This document shows positions 34,218-46,527 of a stretch of 64,000 bases of DNA, one piece after another. Source of the stretch: Poronia punctata (Eukaryota; Ascomycota; Sordariomycetes; Xylariales; Xylariaceae); contig MU401456.1 of NCBI GenBank assembly GCA_022579005.1, positions 274,607 to 338,606 of the forward strand. The letters run 5' to 3'. Below the pieces are notes generated by a model. It searched no databases. It saw nothing but the letters and a program-made list of their open reading frames with translations, and was not told where the DNA came from. A program made the position numbers and the translations under genes. Numbering within the stretch: the first letter of the stretch is position 1; each line of letters opens with the position of its first letter.

Positions 34218-35844
34218 GACGAAGAGTATCGAATGCCTTGAGGCTGTCGTGGGTAAGAATAAACTCTTCGGGACTGTCTTGGTAGAGATCTTGTCGTAGG
34301 AAAACTTAGAGTACCAAGTCTGGATCTTGGAACAAGTTGACCCAGGGGCGGATGGTTGGAGTAGGGAATATCACCCCAAAAGATGAGCTCTTGGAAGAGA
34401 CACTCGGCCGTCTATCGCGCGTTGCATAGAGGTTGCAGCCAACTCGGGACAACACGCGGCAACGAGGTATAGTAGATGCTACGGGAAGCTTATGTCGACG
34501 TCGATGACTGATATCCTCACTCGCAGAGGATAGGGGGCCCGGGGAGAGGGGAAGTAAAGGGGTAAACCAGGATGACCTGGAATATAAAGGTGAGAGGAAT
34601 CAACTTGGAGTCTTTGTGGCGGGCATCTTCAACAGAGATGTGAGTATTCCTTCCCGCGGCCGTATAGATAGTCGTAGAGGGGAGGAAAAGCTGATATGGG
34701 TAATGGCATCTAGGGTAAAGGAAGTATATGCAGCGGGCCCGAGAACTTCTTCTTCCGATTCGCGCAGGAGGGAACACAGACGATCAACGATATCAACGAC
34801 GCAGTTAGCCGTTCCTGTTTTCTTGTCCAGTGTACGTTTAAATCTCAAATGGGCAAGGATCTCGAGCACCTGTCAAGTCCGAAATACCGTACTTACAAGG
34901 GCGAGCCTCGGTATCTCTGACACTTGAATCATTATCATAAGAAATGAAGGCCAGAAGCAGCACTTGAACTGTGGTGCTCCCCTTCCAAACCGGATTTTCA
35001 TACTAAACCCCCAAAACCTGAGCAGAGATGAGGGGTAAGGGAGAGAGGTCAGGGCGAGGTAGGGCGATGTCTATGGTAACCATATCCGGCCAATGTCGAA
35101 ACGTACACGTGGGCGAGCAGAGCACTTTTGCACGAAAATCCAAGTCGTGTCACAGGTAAATTGCTCCAGACCCGATAGCCGCGACATTATGACCAGGCAG
35201 GACACCAACAGACCCCAGGTTCGTAATTTGCATCTGTTGTGTCTCGTTTGGCCAGTGCAACGCTGCGATGCTACGATGCTTACCTAAGGAGCGAACAGGC
35301 GACGTCGCGACGACAGGGCGCATGAGATCGACAGGGGAGGCTTCCCGCAGGTGAGCACTCCACAATAACCTTGAATGGTGTAAGTTCATTATGAGGTGTA
35401 TAGGAAGGAGGAAGTATGAAAGTCAACAAATGAGGCAGGGAGCTGGATGACGTGACCTACTCGTAGATCGTTCCAATCGCAAGCAACTTCCTCGGAATAT
35501 GATCACTAGACCAAGTAGCTACTTCCCTATCCACGGCCTAGCCGCACCCTTTGTTGCAACATTAACTACATGTAATGTAGTACTGTACCAAGTAGGTTGT
35601 CTTTCTTGGTTTGTCCCCGAGGACGTTTGATCTGTTGCTTATCTCCCACTATACACCTCACACACGGTCATACTCCCCACGCCGAAAGGCCTCGAAGGCG
35701 TAACTCTTATGTCCTCAATTACCTAATTAACTCCCTCAGAATCTGACCACTCTACCAAGTACTCCCCTATCTACGATCTCGCTACACCCTTTGTTGGAAA
35801 TACATCAACCTATAGTAACGGTGGGGATAGGGTCTAGAGTTGGA

Positions 35845-35915
35845 TTTTTTCTTTCGTTGGGAGAATCAAACCCTTAACTTTTCGTATTCGTAGTATTTGC
35901 GACGTAAGTTTCCTA
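35845..35915 (-). repeat. tRNA-like sequence, copy A (B-box only)
   Basis: On the minus strand GGGTTTGATTCTCC resembles a Pol III B box (tRNA T-arm) and is followed by CAACG. About 13 bases upstream is ACGAATACG. Copy B shares this order: GAATA, then the B box, then CAACGA. No A box or acceptor-stem pairing is visible, so it is not a functional tRNA. Confidence 0.3.
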
Positions 35916-35921
35916 TAGCTG

Positions 35922-35942
35922 GTGTGTGTGTGTGTGTGTGTG
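35922..35942. repeat. (GT)n dinucleotide microsatellite
   Basis: About ten tandem GT units lie between the two tRNA-like copies. Confidence 0.85.
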
Positions 35943-35949
35943 GTGCTGG

Positions 35950-36055
35950 AATTCTCTTCGGCTCGTTGCGAGACTCGAACTCTTAGACTTCACTTATCAT
36001 TCCCTATTCGTGTGACATTCGAACAGTGGCTTAATTCCCATTATACCACAAGGAT
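35950..36055 (-). repeat. tRNA-like sequence, copy B (A-box and B-box)
   Basis: On the minus strand an A-box-like TGGTATAATGGG lies about 68 nt before a B-box-like GAGTTCGAGTCTC. The spacing exceeds a normal tRNA by about 24 nt, as in an intron-containing tRNA or a tRNA-derived SINE head. The T-stem pairs only three of five bases and the acceptor stem does not pair, so it is a degenerate or derived sequence rather than a working tRNA. Confidence 0.35.
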
Positions 36056-38188
36056 GCTTTAAGACGCAGGGCGGCGATTAAATTGATGCTATCCGGTAGG
36101 TACGACCGTACGACCTACAAGACACTGGGAACCTATGGTGTGCCTTAATAGATGACATTAGAACGATAAATAATTGCTATGCAAGCTCAGAGCTTGCTTG
36201 TATTGGAGATCAGGGTACTCAATTATGTTAAAGTGTATCAAGATATTTATGTACAGATCCAACCTCTGCAGTTTTGTCATGGTTTGTTTTATACACTGTA
36301 CCTTTATAGGTAGCAAAAAGCGGTTTTTAAACTACTTTATACGATACCAATGCCCGAAAGGCCTACTACATGATGTCTAAAACATATAAAACTCGTAGGG
36401 CATCTACAATCCTCAATTACCCCCATGACATCGTGAACCCCTACACCGAGAGAATTATATATCCTCGGTGTGTGCTCACCTTCACTCGCGTCCTTGCCCG
36501 CGCTAGCGAGCCGCAACGGACTTCTCAACGACACATAGCACGACAGAACCCAACTACACCATGACATACATATTGCAACCCAATTATCTCACACTCCATC
36601 GCACGTGGGAGAGACAGGGCGTTTGTCGTGAGCTGAGGTGAGTAAGTGTCGCAGGGCGCTCATCTCGTGCACGCCCAAGAGGTAAACAAAACCGAGATTC
36701 GGCCACTTTCTAAATGCGCCCTAACTTGCAAGAAAAAATGATGGCGGAAAACCCGACGTGTCTACTCGTAGCTTTTGATCGCTTAGACTTGAATCTGTTC
36801 ATTCATTCATCGAGGTCAGCCATTTAACGGGTAGGCGCAGATGTACGAGTACGTGTAAAAGCTTTCGACGGGGGGCAACACCAAAATGTGTTTGCCACAC
36901 CACCACCACCTGCAGTCCCAACTGGCCTTTCCTGTTCAAAAATACCCCGAATCTGACAATAAAGCTGCACCGAGGCCCCCCACCGTCGGACCAAGACATA
37001 TTGACCAATGATAAAATCGAGACGCCCCGGCCGGGTAAGGGGGGGTATTATATCAAAACTCGCGTTGGGCTTTATATCCACTCTCAATGGATACTTGCAT
37101 CCAACACTCTGGGTCGGCACATAAAGGGATTGTAATCCGGTCACAACATCAGGGGGAAGGAAGGAAGGGGAAAAGGAGATTTCTCGCTTTCTCGTGGTGG
37201 TTTTTTTTGGTTTTGTTCAAACGTCATTATCATATTGACATATGTCTGAACCCATGTCGATTGTTGGTCGTTTGTTTTTCCATCCTTTCTCCCGCCACCA
37301 CCAAACACCATCCTCCAATATCAATCATCTTGACTTTTGAGCCCAGTTTTATTATTGAACCTAAAGCTAGAGTCTAGGCACCAGATCTCATCTTATACCC
37401 GCCCGGCTAGCTATGATGTGCATATTAAGGTTATTTTCAAGGTAACTTTTCTTACCTATGCAGAAATTATGCATAAAAAGCCTATCCGGGGCGAAAGCGA
37501 CCCGGGATTCCTCAGCTAGCCTCACTCGTCAAAGCAACAACCAAAGACCTGTCCTCCCAAAATTGAAATCGTAAACTTCGAACTCAACCGGGAAATGAAG
37601 CAAAAGCTGGAAGCCAAGAAACCGGGAAAACACAGTTAGCGCCTTGGATCATTCCCCGGACCTCGTTGAATGCAGTTTAGGTATGTATGTATGTACATAC
37701 GAAGGTTACGTGTACCTACTTACATATTAAGGTATTTTTTAGCGTGCGGTGAATTGCCGTTTGCGGCAGCCACCAGTAGTCATGATTCGCTAGAAAGTCG
37801 GTTCCCGTTGAAGCTTTTTTTTTTTTTCCCTCCCCCGTTCCATCTCAAGCTTCTTCCACAAACGGAGATCCGTTTGTTATGTACGGAAACGCCCCCCCCT
37901 CCCCCCCCCACCCCCAAACACCTTCGAGTAATTGAGATGTCTCGGGAACATTTCAATACCTGTGTTAGAGAATGCGAGTCCCAAGGCTTTTAGTGTAATT
38001 AGATATTAATGCTGGGCGAGCAAACAGATTCCAGTCTGGTCTCGTCTAACCTAGTAACATGGAACAATTGTTCGCCAGCAGCCGAGACTCTACTCGTAGT
38101 AAGTAAGGTAAGAATGTCCGCTTAAAGTGAAAGAAGGGCTGGAAAACTCCCATACACGTACTTAGATGTGTGCCGTGTTTTCCCTACT

Positions 38189-38206
38189 TCTCTCTCTCTC
38201 TCTCTC
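38189..38206. repeat. (TC)n dinucleotide microsatellite
   Basis: About nine tandem TC units followed by a C-rich stretch, in the long spacer. Confidence 0.8.
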
Positions 38207-39149
38207 CCCCTCCCTATTATAACTGTGGCAAAACACGTCAAAGCTTGGCAAGGTAGAGCCGTGTTGTTTGTTCGCGGCATCTAATATAGGTAAAAAGAAA
38301 ATTTTCACCTATCTACATAACCATTGACCCTGATATGGAACCCCCGGATAAAATAACGCGAAAAGCTTAGGTATGTAACAGGGGACAACCAATTCCTCCT
38401 CCTCAAAATTTTACATCGCGCGATCCGGCACAAAAGGCCCATCTTCTGGTTGTGTTGTCCCCGGGATAATACCAAGGCCCCTTTGAAAGTTCCGCCGGTC
38501 ACATGCTCGTCAGCCCCGGACAAGGGGCTCATCCTTCGCCTTCTTTCCCCCCCGGCCAAATCCTATACACACGTGGTCCTCCGCGTCGCTTACAATATCT
38601 CTTTACAAGGTACTTCGCTTATTTCTAAAGGGTATAGCAAATATGATCGGTTGTAGCCACCCGGTAGGATTCGAGGGGGGAAAATATGACAAAAAAGAAA
38701 GAAAAGGGACAAATGAGTAGCTACCCAAGTACTTAACTAGGAGGTGTCGATGCAGTCAGTTTAGGTACGCCAGTCGTAGTAGGCATGTACATTGGTAATC
38801 TCTAGAACATATTCTTTGAGGTAATATGGTATCCCACGCCGCATTCCTTTGAATAGGTGGCTGAGAAAATATTCTGGAGAGTCAAGTCGGATTAGAGATA
38901 GGTGAGAAATATATCCGTTCAATAGAAAATACAAATTATGAAAAATGTAAGTAGTTGAGCTAAGAAAGATTTGCTTTATAGTTATGAGTGTCATACTCGA
39001 AATTGTTTATATATAAATGTGCGAGCAGGCATCGCATCCGTCACACATCCTCATATCAATACCTTGTCTAGGAAGTATAATGTCGCCTTCTATAACAAGA
39101 TATAGGGGACCAAGCATAACCGGCTGGTAAGATTACATCCATCAACCCC

Positions 39150-41040
39150 TCACGTAATGTAGAGGAAGTCAGGACGTCCATCGCCTAGCCGGTCGATTTC
39201 GGCCTCGCTCTTTCCTACAACTAGATAGTCCCGTTTTCCTTCGCGTCGTTTCTTGTTCTCGATCCGGAGAAGCACAGTCATCAGGATGCTGCCACCAAAG
39301 AGGAACAATATCATATAGGCAAGAATGACACCGTGCCCCTCGAGGTATCGAGGCTTGTCGAAGAAAATGTTGGAGCTGACGATGCCGTTGAGGTTGCCCC
39401 AGCCGATGACAAATCCCAACACGACGCCCCTCTTGTACACTCCCTCTGTGTTGTTGGCCATCCAGGTAATCGTGTTGGAGATACAAGGATAGATACCGAG
39501 AGCACCCAGGAAAGTACCGGCATATTTCACCGCCGGGTCATTGGAGGCGATGAGAAGGATGAAACCGACTATTCCGATGGCGCTGACGATGATATTGCAT
39601 AGACCGCGCTGTCGGGTGCGGTCGGCGACGAAACCGACTACGACAGTCAGGAGAGCAGCCGCGGCATACGGAGGGACGCTCAGAAGCTGGGTGCGGATCG
39701 TACTTGTACCCCAGCCTCCTTCCTGGATAATGGTGGGCAAGAAAAGCGAGAAGGCATATAGCGGCATGTCACAACCCATGTAAATGGCCATGCCCAACCA
39801 CATCTTCCAGTCCTTGAGGCCGGCGATAAGGTATCTGTTGCTCCACTCTTCATGTTCAGCTGAGGACTGCTGGTCCATCCTTAGTCGTCGGATCACACGG
39901 GCACGGTCATCGTCGGATAAAAAGCGCGCCTCGTCGGGGAAGTCGTGCACCATCCAAAAAGACACCACAGCGATGACAACGGTAAGAAGGCCTTCCAAGA
40001 TAAAGATCCAGCGCCAACCGGAAAGGCCGCCGATGCCGTCCATTTTCTCGATAGCTGCTGCCAGCAGCCCGCCAAAGGATCCAGCCAGTGCAGCTGCAGA
40101 AAAGAAAATAGCCTATAGGTATTGTGTTAGCACAAAACCCGACGACTCCCGGAAGGGAGGATGTACGTACGGCTCGAACACCAAATTCGGATCGTTTATA
40201 CCAACACGACAGGTAATAGTTCACTCCCTTGAAAAGACATTCGGGTCAGTAGAGGCTCAGGACTCGAGGCGGAGGGGCTGCTGGTTTGTGATCGCCCCGT
40301 GAGTATCACAAACAGAGCGCCTGAGAAAGGGCTTCCTACAGGGAAAAGGCCAGCTTCGGCTAAGCCCAAGAACCATCTGGCAGCCAACAGTCCAGAGTAG
40401 TTGTAACAGAAGCCCATGCCCGTCATGGACGCACCCCAGAAGAACCTAGGATGTTGAGCCAAGTTAGTGTATGCATACAAGGACAAATAGTAGGTAACAT
40501 AAACGCACATGATGATCGGAATAAAGATAGAAGGTCGCAATCTCTTGAGAAGGACATTTGTAAGCGGTTCGAAGACCGAGTACGAGATGAAAAAGATGGT
40601 TAGAGTGATGTTGTATTCTCCAAGTGACAAGCCAAGATCATCGGTAAGGCCAGCAACTTTTGCATTACCAATATTGGTACGATCCAAAAAGGCAAGCAAA
40701 TATAACAGACATAGCTATATAATGGTAGGTTTGTGTCAGTTCTGAGCAAGGGCCCTGCGTTTCACATATGTACGCACCCAGGGGATCAAGACCAGATCCA
40801 GTCTCCAAAGAAGTTTTCGTTCCTAAAAACAATCATCAGTCATCAGCCGCGGATTCAGGCCATGCGTGTATAGGGGCGAGAACGCTCCCCGTACGACATG
40901 GTCATGGGTGAAGTTTCCGATCCACCTACATTGTTGTCCTTTTCCTCCTGACTAAGGTGGGCGTCGGGATCGGGCGGGAGGCCGGCGTCATTGCTGTCAC
41001 GTCCGTCGCGGGACGAACCGACCTTCTCAAGCTCACTCAT
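39150..41040 (-). CDS. MFS transporter, Dal5/ACS (anion:cation symporter) family, copy 2
   Basis: The model is complement(39150..40112, 40171..40227, 40340..40445, 40509..40714, 40778..40822, 40930..41040), 495 residues in six exons with consistent phases. Exon 1 ends at AAT|GTAGGT: reading further would hit a stop, and this in-phase donor joins NN to ERKLLWRLDLVLIPW. Family marks are LLYLLAFLDRTNIGNAKVAG at TM1, FLGLAEAGLFP at TM4, SGWRWIFILEGLLT before TM6, the VADRTRQRG loop between TM8 and TM9, and VIGWGNLNGIVSSNIF late in the protein. Twelve membrane helices are expected at the plasma membrane. It shares the family but not close sequence with the transporter at 29.7-31.6 kb, and lacks that gene's intron positions apart from some shared sites. 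The substrate is unknown. Confidence 0.92.
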
Positions 41041-44000
41041 AACGCGTACAGGATAAGTACAGGCCAGGCGATCGACGCAAGTTCAAACAGCTTGGTGGGT
41101 AGGTAAAAGGAACAGTTTGTGCAGCCGCTACAAGATATGAGAACAGTATGATGCTAGAGGATATATAAAGAGGAGAAACCTTATAGCAACAACATTCCAC
41201 AGTGCAGATTATGCTGGATGTGAGAGCGAAAAGAAAACTGGATAGACGTCAACCTTCAAGCCCCGCGAGCGCAGCGCAGATATGAGGGTAGAATTAAAAA
41301 GAAGAGGGTAAGCGCTGGAAGATTATCAAATTGGAAACATCTCAATTGATCTCCGGTAGTAACTGCGTGTTTAAGTACCAACTGGGTACCGGTACAGAGG
41401 TAGGTAAAAGACTTCCATAAGACTGGGGATGAACAAGCAAGGTATCCCAGATGGCCCACGGGTACTACGAAATAACTAAACCCCTTGTTCCCTAATCACA
41501 CACACCATCTCCGTGTACATGCTCATTGGCATCACAGCTTGTATCTGCCTGTACGCAGAAAAGTGCGCGACAGACAACATAGGAAGGAGCCGAGAGATCG
41601 GGGCTGATTATCGGGGTATAGGTATGAATTTGCTAGGTACTATGAGCAGGGCTCAAGTGATATAGGTAGGTGGACTGTATACTTTAACATCTGGGGACCT
41701 GCCCGGGGTGCCAGATGCTTTTCCCCGCTAGTCTAAGTACATGCTTCGTGCATTAGACTAACCTAGGTTAGGCCCTGTGTGTACTCGTAGGTGTCCTACA
41801 CGCATGTACCTGATAATAACCTGGCAGCGCCTGGAAAGCAAGGAGGTTTAGCTAAGCAATTTATCCAATCATGCTCTTGGTATGCAAGTACGTGTAGATA
41901 ATATGTCCTAGCAGTCTGGCCCTTGAAATATGTTTGATTTGGTTTCAAGAGAAAGGAGAAAGTCACCGTTATTCACCACGTACAGCAAATTCATCGTGGC
42001 CTAGTCTACGGTCTATTTAAATGTTTACAAGTACGCAGCATTGTGTGCCAGCGTGCCTGTCCCCACGGAGTGTACTCGTAGGCATTTTTGCAGATATCTG
42101 GCTAACCTTACAACATATACTGTGCAGCATTAGCAACCTAAGTACTTATTATGTACGAGTAATAACATGGAATTTAATAGATCACAACACAGGGGGTTTC
42201 ACTTTGGGTACTAGTAAGGTAAGAATCTCTTATTTGTCTAATACCTTCGAGTAGGTAGTTTCCTATCAAGAAGTGATGCGGCATCAAACAAACATACTTG
42301 CATAGTTTGCAGAAAACCTTTCTGCACTTCTCTACGGAGAGTGTTTAACTAATTCTACATACCTACCTACAGAAGGGACAATTGTACGCACGTATGTACT
42401 TGAGGACTTGGTAGTCTCCACAGTGAACTCGAGGTTTCCTTGCAGGAATGGCTCCCCGCACTCAAAGCGGGTCCCGGAATAGTGAACTAAAGGTGGGGTA
42501 AACATTTCGTGTCTCTTACACCTACCGTATCTAGGTACACATATTAACAGTAGGTTACTCCTTTGGGACGACTACTAAATAATTACTGGTTTTATATTTA
42601 CAAGTTATCAAGTCCAATGACCTGTCTCGTATGGTGATAGAGATCCCTAGGTTATGTCTTTTCTTGCTATGATCTGTAACATAGTAGGTTGGGAGTTGCT
42701 GTATAAAAGTGGGGCCTCTTGACGAGCAACAGTAAAACTACGAGAACCTCGCACCAAGTAGACGGACACTGTAGGATTACCCACTACACAAGATGTAAGC
42801 AACATTCGACACCCAGGTGCCAGAGCAACGCAAATTATATAACAAGTTGTGATGACGCGACAAACACATTGCCTACATACAACTGTCCTTTTTGTCCTGA
42901 TTTCACCAGTATTATTTTGTTGTTTTTCCACTCTGCCGTCTAGTTTACCTCCTTATACCTTATTAATAATAAGCTTTGCGCCGTCCCTACAAAAAAGCCG
43001 CTCCCGAGAACTAGTCCCGGGGCGCTCAGTCCTAGTGTGCAAATCCAGTGCGGGGTGCGGAGAGATTGAACGCCAGTGACACATCAATTATTACTATTCA
43101 CCGTGTATTACATATGGTAGGTAGGTAGTCGAGTAAATTGTCCTTGGCAAACATCACAAATTTCGGGTTTGTCAGATCCAAAAAGGGACCTTATGATAAT
43201 TCCCAAAACATGAATGTTTTTTGGACCCTTCAATATGTAATTGGATTGGCGTGGATGCTGTTCAACGTACTCATGCAAGATAGTAAGGGTGACGACAGGT
43301 GACAGGGGTAGTTCATCCTTTCTCCGGCCACCGATTCTTCAATAGCCACGTGCCGCTCCCGGAAGGCCCGGGCGTCTGACCGAAACAGGTTATGCAGGTG
43401 TCCGTGGCCGATTAATCCAGCGTATATCATACTGTATGAATGGCAGACTGCATGGCAAGGGGATGAGATCGGCTAGTCAGCTTAAAGTCAATTAGGCGCT
43501 CAGCAAATTTTTATTCATCATAAATTATAATCCTTTTCCTGCCTTACGTTACGGCTCCCCAGTTACAAGTGAATGCTGTCGCAACTCGCCTCGGAGCCTT
43601 CCTGTCAGGCACGGCTACGATTAGATTCTATACTTCCCCTGTTGTTGATCTGATCCGATTTAGTGAGTTCCAGGATGTAGATACTACATATATTCCAGTC
43701 ACTCTCTCCGCATATGATCCACATCTCAAGAGCCTCAACCTTGTAAGGGCATGGCAAGACCCAAGGTATCCTGAAGCGTTATCAGAGGACTCTTGAATGC
43801 TGTCCCCGTTGTGCTTTTCAATTTGGACTAGCCTGCCCCCCAGACTCAAAACATTAGAAGACCCCCTGCTGCCTCACGCCTCGCAGAATCGCACCCAAGA
43901 GCTTTCCTCTAACCTGGTCCCGACTCCCGAGATCGGTGTGTAGGTAGAGTTGAGGATTGAGGTAAACGGCCTTGTTATATTGACCCCGGTCGGTAGGTGT

Positions 44001-45579
44001 CATAAGTCCCGAGCTAACATGAGCTTCACTTCCTTTGCCAGCTCAACGGCCGGTTTCGTTCCACCCAGCCGTAGATTATTTAATAGCCTCTACCGAGCCT
44101 CTACCTCCTTTAACCTAGGGCACTAGATGAAAAGAAGCATATTGTCTCTCTTCAGGCTTTCGATACCGTCAATCCGTCTATTGTACCTACTAGTCCTCTA
44201 GGTAATACCTTACTGCCATCATCCATGTTATGTCACGGCAAAGGGGTCATGGACTTCCTACTAACCTTAGGTCCTCAGCTACCAGCAGAAAGCGTAGGGC
44301 AACAATCAATCCTGGCCTTGAGTGGACCAGACCATAACAACATAGATACCGAAATCTGAGCGAAATGAAGCCAACTACGTACCTAGGCCCTAACATGATA
44401 CACAAAATGTTATGTTCCGACTGTACAAGTATATAGAGCCACAGATCTCTATTAATGCGCAAAGGCAGGGAGAAAATGCTTCACTAGCATATACGAATGG
44501 GTTGTCGACTTCTATTAACGGCATGACGCTACAACACAACACGTCTGAGCAGAAATCATAACCAGGTTGCTGATAAGGGCCTGGATGCTGGTTCCTGTGC
44601 AAACATTCTTATCTGGTGGCCTGTGTCCTTTGGCCGTGCACGTTGCTCGAAAAAGCAGAGCACCCCTGTGTTGCATGTCGAGCATTTCGCCAGATCTTTC
44701 TACATAACCGCGCCGGCAAAGATCACCGCCCGCATGCGATCAGAGTCGACAACCCAGAGCTTGGAAAATCATACTGACATTATACTTTACTACGTATCTA
44801 TATCACGACTAATGTATTCCTAGCCTCTGGGCCGAGAACCTTTGGATGCCTGAGAAGCCCAGAAGTACCAACTGCATGGGAAACTTATCAGGTCAACACC
44901 ACGTCCTCTCACTTACGGCCGATGGCTCATAACGACGATACCCACAGGATAACTGTGATTTTGTTTGCTCTCTTGTACACCAGCTAGTCAGGGGCCACTT
45001 CAAGTCTTCAGAATCTTCTTGGGGTGGTGATGACCAGCAAATCCTTGGTTTTTATTGCTTTGCTCTTTAGGAATGCTTCTAGGTTGACTAAGAATGAGAG
45101 AAAATTTAATCTATAATACGTCTCTCTGTCCCGTGAACATGGCATCCTCTAATAGAATAGGTTTTAGATATGTTGTTATGAAATATGTACTTGAAACACC
45201 CAATTCATAACTTTGCATAGTGGGATCCCAGGCAGCGTCAATACCCATTCGCATGTTCGCTTCTAACTGCGGATATTATATTGTAAGTGCCCCCGGCATT
45301 CTAGTATATTTATATGCGTCATCAAATATCCTGTACACACTTGCAAGCCGGCCAGCTTATGTCATATAATGGTACTACAGTAGAGATATGGCGGGGTAAA
45401 ACATGTGCGTAAGTAACCCCGTACTATCTAACCTAAGGATGTACCAACTAGCCCCGCCTCAGCTTCCGCGGCCAGGCAATCGCGACGCGTTGTCAGTCTA
45501 CACCTTCTACTGATTCCTTCCCACTTCAATCGGTTGGTTTCTCTGAAGCTTTCTTAGATTCTTTCTGTCTCCTTTCGCC
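41041..45579. other. 4.5 kb intergenic spacer, no gene seen
   Basis: The spacer holds both divergent promoters (MFS copy 2 and Nas2). An AT-rich stretch (ATATATAAAG near 41161) about 120 bp upstream of the MFS start may serve as its TATA element. TACTCGTAGG occurs at about 41783 and 42072. Short frames around 42.6-44.8 kb occur on both strands with no recognisable protein. Confidence 0.55.
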
Positions 45580-45597
45580 ATGAATAGACCAACATAA
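45580..45597 (+). promoter_or_regulatory. Short upstream ORF overlapping the Nas2 start codon
   Basis: ATG at 45580 opens a five-codon frame (MNRPT) whose stop TAA at 45595-45597 overlaps the ATG at 45597-45599 as TAATG. If the transcript starts upstream of 45580, translation of Nas2 would need leaky scanning or termination-reinitiation. Confidence 0.5.
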
Positions 45598-46527
45598 TGG
45601 GCTTACCCTTAAGGATGGATAATATACACGCGCCGACAGTCCCGTCGGGACCATCATCCAACCCAATTCGCAATGGAAATGCAAAACAGCTCTCTTTTGC
45701 CGAGCTACAACAGAAGAAGGACAACATAGAAAACGAACTGAAGGCTTTAGGTGGTGTCCTTGATTCGGTCAGTCGGTCGCGATCCGTCTCATGTGTGTCG
45801 ATGTTGATTGTGCTGTAGCATGGCGTCAATATGGATACCTCGTTGCTCACGCCAGATGGGTTTCCCAGAGCAGATATCGACGTGGCACAAAGTAAGGCTC
45901 CTGGCAGTGAACTGCGCATCCGAGAGCTCAGTAAACTCTTTGCTGACTATGCTGTGAGCAGTACGCACCACACGATCGCGGATCATCTTTCTGAAAAATG
46001 ACTACAAAGACCTCATGAATTCCATCGAGAAATTCCTACATGAACATTTCGCGAGCCTGCCAGACAAAGATGGCCATGTGGTGCCCACAACCAACCCAGC
46101 TACCATGATGGGCGATACCATCCCGGAGACTTTAGAAGCACCCTTTGCCAAGGTCAATAGTGTGGTGGCTGATAGTCCCGCAGCGACTGCTGGTCTGAAA
46201 GCCGGCGACGAGATTCGAAACTTCGGATACGTTAACAAGAATAATCATGATAGCCTAAAAAGGGTCGCGGAGTGTGTTCAGGGAAACGAAGGGGTAAGTC
46301 CGAGCCTTGGTTGATTCTAACATACCCAGCCCGTGACATCTGCTGCGAATCGATTGCATACGGTTTTTCCTTTTCTTATAGGCGCTAACTGGGTTTAGCA
46401 ACGAGTTTTGGTCAAGGTCTCTCGGCCTGCCGGGTCGGGTGCACGACAAGAATTACAATTTTACCTAACACCACGACGCAACTGGGGCGGCCGTGGGCTT
46501 CTCGGGTGCCATATTTTACCACTCTAA
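45597..46527 (+). CDS. nas2: 26S proteasome assembly chaperone Nas2 (PSMD9/p27), PDZ protein
   Basis: The model is join(45597..45767, 45819..45891, 45962..46293, 46399..46527), 234 residues. Nas2/p27 binds the C-terminus of Rpt5 during assembly of the 19S base. The N-terminal coiled coil (LSFAELQQKKDNIENELKAL) and the signature LLTPDGFPRADIDVAQ, IRTTRSRIIFLKNDYKDLM are clear. A PDZ domain follows: FAKVNSVVADSPAATAGLKAGDEI, then QRVLVKVSR. The protein ends in RNWGGRGLLGCHILPL, the conserved C-terminal motif. The start at 45597 gives MGLPLR; an in-frame ATG at 45615 is the alternative. Exon 4 uses the second of two possible acceptors (TTTAG|CAACGAG) to keep the PDZ strand in frame. Confidence 0.95.

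Larger units (their letters stand above)
34218..39149. other. 4.9 kb intergenic spacer, no gene seen
   Basis: The longest spacer in the window. Short frames on both strands lack any family signature. It contains four CTACTCGTAG or related motifs (35457, 36762, 38090, plus TACGAGTA near 36844), a (GT)n tract at 35922-35942, a (TC)n tract at 38189-38206, poly-T and poly-C tracts near 37817 and 37890-37915, and two related tRNA-like sequences around 35.9 kb. It includes the 5' flank of the GPCR gene on its left. Confidence 0.55.

Noticed and set aside
35950..36055. A functional tRNA gene
   Set aside because: A-box and B-box resemblance exists but the acceptor stem does not pair and the T stem has only three pairs.
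40861..40929. Coding extension of MFS copy 2 exon 1 through SYGERSRPYTRMA
   Set aside because: It ends in a stop with no acceptable donor; the in-phase GTAGGT at 40929 joins cleanly to ERKLLWRLD.
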